Assembly (NCBI GenBank): GCA_019359745.1
Contig: JAHHGT010000006.1
Span: forward strand, 217,371 to 271,393
Length of the DNA stretch: 54,023 nt
Reading direction: 5' to 3'
Source: Aphanothece saxicola GSE-SYN-MK-01-06B
GTDB taxonomy: Bacteria; Cyanobacteriota; Cyanobacteriia; PCC-6307; Cyanobiaceae
Part shown: positions 50,122 through 54,023 of the stretch, piece by piece
Numbering within the stretch: position 1 is the stretch's first letter
Layout of the letters: each line of letters opens with the position of its first letter
The notes under the pieces: model-generated
Told to the model about the DNA's origin: nothing
Database searches by the model: none
What the model saw: the letters and a program-made list of their open reading frames with translations, nothing else
Position numbers and translations under genes: made by a program

Positions 50122-51258
50122 TCATTCCGGCACCAAAAAGCCATCCAGGCGGGTTTGGACGCCCTGCCCCTTGCGACGTCCTGCCGTGGGGTCGTCATAG
50201 GCCACCCACGCCAGCAGGCGGCTCCCATGCGGTTGCACCTCCAAGCCTTCCGGCTTGTCGCTGCCTTCATTGGGACGCCCCGGACGGCCGTCACGGATCC
50301 AGAGCAGGGGTTCCGTTTCCTCCAACGTGACTTTCGTGTCTGGACCGTTGTGCTCTGCGCCGAAGGCGTTGCGCCAGCGGTAGAGGTAGCAAGGACCGGC
50401 CAGGGTCATCGACGGGCCAGCCAGCACGAGCACGTCATCGCTGCCGGGCACCACAGCCAGATCACGCACCGCCAGGCCGGCGAGCTGGAGGTAACGGAAG
50501 CGTCGGCGCACAAGGCTGAGGATGGGACCATCGCCATCGAGTCCGCCCAGGCGCAGATCGAGCACCAGGGCGATGCCCCGCAACACCGGACTGCGCATCC
50601 CCACCAGCACCCGGTCGCCGCGGGCGGCGATGCCTTCGATGTCGAGACCGTTTTCCTTGCTGGGGATCGCAAGGAAGGGTGCGATCCGCGGGTTGCCCGC
50701 CAGGTCCTTGGTGAGGGCATCACCAGGAGATGCCGTGTCGAACGCCAGGCGCTGTCCAGCCACCGGAAGGCCCGCGCCATCAAGCCGCAGACAGCCGAGG
50801 ACATGGGCGTTGCGACTTTGGTCGTCATGCATGTCCAGGTGAGGGCCCTCACGGTCGTTGTGTTTGCGGCGCCGCAGGCTGTGGGAGCCAACCAGCCACA
50901 GCCGATCACCATCGAGTGCCAGTCCCTCGATATCCGATTCCCCGCCACCTCTCCCTTCCGCCAGTGCGAAGTCCTTGAGCTTCACGCGTTGGAGGTCGCC
51001 GTAGTGGTGCTCACCGAGGCGTTGCAGCCGGTACAGGTTGCTGTCCTCATCACCCCCCAGCCAGAGCACACCGTCTCGGGAAGCCTGGGCGGAGAGGTTC
51101 TGCTGCAGATCCTCCGCCTCCTTGTCGCCTGCTTCGCCCATCGCAAGGATGCGCTGGTAGCAGAACCTGGCCAGGGGAAGGTCAGCTTCCGGATGGTGCA
51201 TGGGAAGAAGGCAGGCAGCCCAGATCCCCATTGGTAAAGGGGTTGGGTGAAGTGTCAA
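50122..51258 (-). CDS. DUF3616 domain protein
   Basis: A 378-residue protein with beta-propeller-like repeats: R-D-G-V-L-W-L-G-G-D-E-D-S-N, S-D-I-E-G-L-A-L-D-G-D-R-L-W-L-V-G-S-H-S, D-I-E-G-I-A-A-R-G-D-R-V-L-V-G-M-R and K-P-E-G-L-E. These are signatures of DUF3616, where each S/D-x-E-G-L/I-A unit marks a blade. The role of the family is unknown; a secreted or surface place has been suggested for some, but here no clear signal peptide is seen. The N-terminus is uncertain: ATG 51258 or ATG 51231 (M-G-I-W-A-A-C-L-L), or further in. It stands alone. Confidence 0.72.
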   Translation of the reverse strand: MTLHPTPLPMGIWAACLLPMHHPEADLPLARFCYQRILAMGEAGDKEAEDLQQNLSAQASRDGVLWLGGDEDSNLYRLQRLGEHHYGDLQRVKLKDFALAEGRGGGESDIEGLALDGDRLWLVGSHSLRRRKHNDREGPHLDMHDDQSRNAHVLGCLRLDGAGLPVAGQRLAFDTASPGDALTKDLAGNPRIAPFLAIPSKENGLDIEGIAARGDRVLVGMRSPVLRGIALVLDLRLGGLDGDGPILSLVRRRFRYLQLAGLAVRDLAVVPGSDDVLVLAGPSMTLAGPCYLYRWRNAFGAEHNGPDTKVTLEETEPLLWIRDGRPGRPNEGSDKPEGLEVQPHGSRLLAWVAYDDPTAGRRKGQGVQTRLDGFLVPE

Positions 51259-51324
51259 CGGCGGAGCTAATGCACACCGGCTGGCAGCTCCAGGGGAATC
51301 GGACCCGCAGAGGGGGGAGCCGAT

Positions 51325-51507
51325 TCAGCCATGGCCTTCACAGCCACAGCCGGCGTGGCAGGGCTCACCGTTGGGGTGCCCCTTGGCGCAGACCTCGCTG
51401 CAGAACAGCAGGACGCCGTTGCGGAACGGGCTGTCCTGTTGCACCGTGCAGTGACAGCCCGGGCAGGCGCACTGCAGCGTGGCTGGTTTTTCCAGGGTCG
51501 TGGTCAT
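51325..51507 (-). CDS. smtA: SmtA-type metallothionein
   Basis: A 60-residue metal-binding protein with nine cysteines (13, 15, 18, 20, 36, 40, 50, 54, 56) and several histidines. The pattern C-A-C-x-x-C-x-C, R-N-G, F-C-S-E-V-C-A-x-G-H and a closing H-A-G-C-G-C matches the cyanobacterial SmtA/BmtA family, which binds zinc, copper and cadmium. ATG 51507 gives the typical length. No SmtB repressor gene is present in the window, and I see no clear SmtB operator (12-2-12 palindrome) upstream. Confidence 0.92.
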   Translation of the reverse strand: MTTTLEKPATLQCACPGCHCTVQQDSPFRNGVLLFCSEVCAKGHPNGEPCHAGCGCEGHG

Positions 51508-51567
51508 GGCCTCTCCATGCTCATTGCCGATGGAAGCACTCTGGTGCCGCCGGCGCCGGGGAAGAAC

Positions 51568-51697
51568 GGCTTGCCGTACTGACACCCAAGGCAGGCGGAT
51601 CTATCAATGGGTCACAGGCCACGACCAGGGCAGCGCGAGCCGAGACCCTGCAACCGGCCAAAGGGCGCCCGACACGGGGCGCCCTTCCCATTGGAAC
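51568..51697 (+). ncRNA. Candidate structured RNA, copy 2
   Basis: Gap-free match to 31147-31275. The 3' hairpin is perfect here: AAGGGCGCCC at 51661-51670, loop GACACG, GGGCGCCCTT at 51677-51686. A 5' stem may pair GCTTGCC (51569) with GGCAGGC (51591). It lies upstream of the metallothionein gene on the opposite strand and before the MntA/HepT pair. It could be a small RNA, a leader, or a short mobile repeat. Confidence 0.35.
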
Positions 51698-51779
51698 GGA
51701 GTCCAGCGCTGACCATGAACCGAGGCGGTAAGGCGAGCTGAGCCCCTTCTCTTAGAATGGCCCTGGCTTCTGGGCATCC

Positions 51780-52067
51780 ATGCGCCTCGACGACCTGCTG
51801 GCTCAGGCTCCAAGGATCCGGGAGATCGCCACCGCGCACGGCGCCACCAATCTGGCGGCGTTCGGCTCTGTGGCCCGTGATCAGGCCGGACCCGACAGTG
51901 ATCTCGACCTCCTGGTGGACCTGCCCCCCCGCACCGGCCTGCTGGAGCGCATCGCCCTGAAGCTGGCCTTGGAGGACACGCTGCATTGCCGCGTGGATCT
52001 GATTCGCCGCCGCAATCTCAAACCAACCGCTCTGGCCTCTGCTGAGCGGGATGCGATTCCCCTGTGA
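51780..52067 (+). CDS. mntA: MntA-type minimal nucleotidyltransferase antitoxin
   Basis: A 95-residue minimal nucleotidyltransferase. F-G-S-V-A-R (G29-S30) and D-S-D-L-D (D39, D41, D43) form the GSx10DxD active site. MntA-type antitoxins add AMP units to a tyrosine of the HepT toxin and so silence it. The gene overlaps or touches the HepT gene, as in known pairs. Its start, ATG 51780, is preceded by a short AT-rich stretch with TAGAAT that might be a promoter -10 element. Confidence 0.9.
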   Translation: MRLDDLLAQAPRIREIATAHGATNLAAFGSVARDQAGPDSDLDLLVDLPPRTGLLERIALKLALEDTLHCRVDLIRRRNLKPTALASAERDAIPL

Positions 52068-52399
52068 TGTCACCAAGGGACCGTGATGCCCTGGGCGACA
52101 TCGTGACCGCGATCCGTCGGGTTCAAGGCTTTCCCATCCCCGGTCGCGAAACGTTCCTCGCCAGCGACGTTCTCCAGGACGCCGTGGTGCGCAATCTCGA
52201 GATCATTGGGGAAGCCACCAAGCGGCTGAGCGACTGCTGCCGCCAGCAACATCCGCTGATTCCCTGGCGGGAGATGGCAGGGATGCGGGATGTGCTGATC
52301 CATGCCTACGACCGCGTAGACCTCGAGGAGGTGTGGATCACCCTGAGCGAGCAACGGCCTGCGCTTCTGGCAGAGATTGAGCCCCTGCTCAGCGCGTGA
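52067..52399 (+). CDS. hepT: HepT-like ribonuclease toxin
   Basis: A 110-residue HEPN-domain toxin. The catalytic R-x4-H-x-Y motif is R74-D-V-L-I-H79-A-Y81, so RNase activity and the target Tyr for AMPylation are both preserved. A-V-V-R-N-L-E-I-I-G-E-A and R-E-M-A-G-M-R-D are family signatures. ATG 52067 overlaps the antitoxin stop by one base; GTG 52064 is an alternative. With mntA it forms a complete type VII-like toxin-antitoxin module, seemingly intact, beside defence-gene relics. Confidence 0.9.
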   Translation: MSPRDRDALGDIVTAIRRVQGFPIPGRETFLASDVLQDAVVRNLEIIGEATKRLSDCCRQQHPLIPWREMAGMRDVLIHAYDRVDLEEVWITLSEQRPALLAEIEPLLSA

Positions 52400-52698
52400 T
52401 CCGGTGGCCACGAATCGGTGCCGCTGCCCTCACCGCCTCGTGGTGCAGCGGTTTCTCCGTTGGCCTGGCGAAAGCTGAACCGCAGGTTCGCGCCACGGTG
52501 CTCTCGATCGGCGATGGCGACACCATCCGCGTGCAGCAAGGTGCCAAGCGGCTCACGATCCGGCTGACCTGCATCCATGCCCCCGGGATGGCGCAGGCTC
52601 CCGCTGGTGCCAACGCCCGCCGCTATCTGCAGACCCGTCTGCGGAAACCCCCAGAAGCCTCGCTGCACCAGCGGTTGACAGGGTGCAGACTGCTGTAA
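52396..52698 (+). pseudogene. Thermonuclease (SNase) family protein, C-terminally truncated
   Basis: The first 25 residues form a signal peptide. The SNase fold begins with A-T-V-L-S-I-G-D-G-D-T-I-R-V and R-L-T-C-I-H-A-P-G-M-A-Q, where the family has C-I-D-A-P-E; the Asp and Glu are changed to His and Gly, which affects metal binding. After N-A-R-R-Y-L-Q the expected second half is missing and the frame ends at TAA 52696. It overlaps the hepT stop by four bases. I regard it as broken both by deletion and by substitution. Confidence 0.7.
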
Positions 52699-52781
52699 GA
52701 ACGCTGCTGAGCTGCATGCGCAGACCACCTCGATGCGGCCTCCGCAACGGCCTTCCCCGGGCAGCCCCGACTCTTCGCTGC

Positions 52782-53231
52782 ATGTCTGCTTCTCAAACCA
52801 AGCTGAAGGCACCGGAGGCCAATGACGGCAGTGGTGAGCTGCTGGCACTGGGCTTGCGAGTTGCGGATAGCGGTCTCCACGCCAGCAAGACCCTGATGTT
52901 CCAGGAGCTGGAGGCCCTTTTGGCGGCCGTACCGGCTGACGCTTCAGCCAAGGACTACCGAACTGCAATCGTGGACGAGAACGCCTTGGGCAGCCCAACC
53001 ATCTCCGCCCGCAAGGAAACAGGCTCACGCTTGAACGGTCAACATGGCCTCGATCCCAACAAGCTCCTGTTCCGAGTGCTGCAGCGGGTTTGGGGTGTGG
53101 ACCCGGCCGCTCCCCCTCAGCTGGCATTGCATAGCCAACTGGCATGCGCACGCAGCTGTGTATGGGACTTGCCAGCGGCAAGTGCGATGACACCCATTAA
53201 CGAAGAGGAGAGACAAGACGGTGAGCCTTAG
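52782..53231 (+). pseudogene. BrxA-like defence protein, C-terminally truncated
   Basis: From ATG 52782 the product reads S-L-x-x-A-K-D-Y-R-x-x-I-V-D-E-N-A-L-G-S-P-T-like text, then S-A-R-K-E-T-G-S-R-L and L-D-P-N-K-L-L-F-R-V-L-Q-R-V-W. This pattern (E-N-x-L-x-K/S-x-T, R-K-x-T, L-D-P-x-x-x-L-F-R) resembles BrxA/DUF1819-type proteins that start some BREX-like and DUF499-DUF1156 defence operons. After C-A-R, about residue 127, the product diverges and ends at TAG 53231, much shorter than the family. None of the other defence genes follow; a coiled-coil gene takes their place. Confidence 0.4.
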
Positions 53232-54023
53232 AACTCTGGGCAGATGGCTCTACCACGCCATAACTTCATCAGAAAAACGGACATACATTGAGTCTTCCCT
53301 AGAAGAGCTGGAGAATTTAGCGGATGAGTCGTCCTCAGCTTCAGAAGCTTTCAGGTTGCTCGGAATATTTGATGAACTCACCTACAGGATCACATCGCCA
53401 GAGCGGCGAGACCGGCTGAAGACAAGAATTGCAAATCAGCTACTCCGAATTGAAGGCATCAGATTATCTATTTCATCTGACAGGGAAAAGGTTTCAGAGT
53501 TAAGAGCGCAGCTTCTATCCAAGTACGCAGAAAAAGCAGACGCCCAACGCAAGGCCAAGGAGGCCGCTGCTGAGAAGGCCCGCTTAGAAACTGAGGCTCA
53601 GCGAGAGGCTGAGGAGAAAGCACGCAAAGAAGCTGAACGCAAGGCCAAGGAAGAGGCTGCTGCTGAGCAGGCGCGACTGGAGGCTGAGGCCAAGGCCAAG
53701 CGCGAGGAGGCCGAACGCAAGGAAGCTGAACGCAAGGCCAAGGAAGAGGCTGCTGCTGAGCAGGCGCAACTGGAGGCAGAGGCAAAAGCTCAGCGAGCGG
53801 CGCAGGAGAAAGCGCGCAAGGAAGCTGAACGCAAGGCCAAGGAAGAGGCTGCTGCTGAGCAGGCGCAACTGGAGGCAGAAGCAAAAGCTCAGCGAGCGGC
53901 GCAGGAGAAAGCGCGCAAGGAAGCTGAACGCAAGGCCAAGGAAGAGGCTGCTGCTGAGCAGGCGCGACTGGAGGCAGAGGCAAAAGCTCAGCGAGCGGCG
54001 CAGGAGAAAGCGCGCAAGGAAGC
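53221..54023 (+). CDS. Long coiled-coil protein, N-terminal part
   Basis: The frame is open from GTG 53221 to the right edge (267 codons seen). An AGGAGAG sequence lies nine bases before the GTG. Residues 1-100 are a helical, non-repetitive domain (R-T-L-G-R-W-L-Y-H-A-I, F-R-L-L-G-I-F-D-E-L). From about residue 105 the protein is a charged coiled coil of Ala, Glu, Lys, Arg and Gln made of near-perfect 33-residue repeats, like TolA or TonB-box spacer regions. No membrane segment is seen so far. The C-terminal domain, and with it the function, lies outside the window. It overlaps the BrxA-like relic by 11 bp. Confidence 0.75.
   Translation, partial: MSLRTLGRWLYHAITSSEKRTYIESSLEELENLADESSSASEAFRLLGIFDELTYRITSPERRDRLKTRIANQLLRIEGIRLSISSDREKVSELRAQLLSKYAEKADAQRKAKEAAAEKARLETEAQREAEEKARKEAERKAKEEAAAEQARLEAEAKAKREEAERKEAERKAKEEAAAEQAQLEAEAKAQRAAQEKARKEAERKAKEEAAAEQAQLEAEAKAQRAAQEKARKEAERKAKEEAAAEQARLEAEAKAQRAAQEKARKE
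53629..54018 (+). repeat. 99-bp tandem repeats within the coiled-coil gene
   Basis: GAAGCTGAACGC marks the unit starts at 53629, 53722, 53821 and 53920; the first step is 93 bp and the next two are 99 bp. The last two units are identical apart from a few bases, which shows recent expansion by slippage or recombination. The array runs off the right edge. Confidence 0.9.

Noticed and set aside
51568..51697. tmRNA or RNase P RNA
   Set aside because: No tag-peptide frame of the known cyanobacterial type, no tRNA-like ends and none of the conserved RNase P core. The two copies also argue against it.
53468..53983. Proline/leucine-rich repeat protein on the minus strand at the right edge
   Set aside because: It is the complement of the Ala/Glu/Lys coiled-coil repeats; the plus frame has a ribosome binding site and a non-repetitive N-terminal domain.

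Overview
The window reads as a chromosome segment of a GC-rich unicellular cyanobacterium of the Synechococcus/Cyanobium type. Support comes from a cyAbrB regulator with a decayed paralogue, two DUF1651 relics (a small family I know mainly from picocyanobacteria), an SmtA-type metallothionein and two TTTTCCACA boxes, the cyanobacterial form of the DnaA box. The species assignment is inference; no rRNA gene is present.

Layout. 0-7.4 kb: the tail of cyanase, transposase fragments, a membrane-anchored PAS/GGDEF diguanylate cyclase, a DoxX-like membrane protein, a small helical protein and a decayed IS3-family element. 7.5-10.1 kb: a divergent pair (TTC38-type TPR protein and AraC regulator) held between two decayed IS3-family elements, so probably imported. 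11.4-15.2 kb: relic repeats, a Yip1-like membrane protein, the cyAbrB pseudogene, a secreted CARDB-like protein and more IS fragments. 15.4-21.1 kb: a compact housekeeping-quality cluster, KamA-like radical SAM enzyme, Ddl-like ATP-grasp ligase and MurJ flippase on one strand, VanW protein and Ldh-family dehydrogenase on the other. 21.3-31.4 kb: relic DNA mixed with sound genes (secreted Cys-rich protein, pterin carbinolamine dehydratase, cyAbrB, exported thioredoxin-fold-like protein, EAL phosphodiesterase).

31.55-43.06 kb: an 11.5 kb integrated element bounded by two identical 45-nt direct repeats that are the 3' part of a tRNA-Pro(UGG) gene. It holds an integrase at the left, a leftward operon of small phage-type genes, a tape-measure protein, a gp10-like protein, a zinc-ribbon ATPase/primase-helicase-like protein and a putative origin with DnaA boxes beside the right repeat. 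Terminase, portal and capsid genes are not visible. A second integrase follows the right-hand repeat directly, so a second element starts there; a third, decayed integrase end lies at 48.6 kb.

43-54 kb: cargo and relic region: a probable DNA-binding protein with a perfect operator-like inverted repeat, a probable Imm11/ankyrin immunity pair, a SLOG-fold protein, an EEP-family hydrolase, a DUF3616 protein, metallothionein, a MntA/HepT toxin-antitoxin pair, a truncated nuclease, a truncated BrxA-like defence gene and the start of a long coiled-coil protein with 99-bp tandem repeats.

Points most worth following up: the KamA/ATP-grasp/MurJ/VanW/Ldh cluster; the tandem tRNA-Pro elements; three copies of a hairpin element made of opposed 9-bp GTCCGG arrays; and a duplicated 130-nt candidate RNA. 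A very large share of the window (at least five IS types, many fragments) is decaying DNA.
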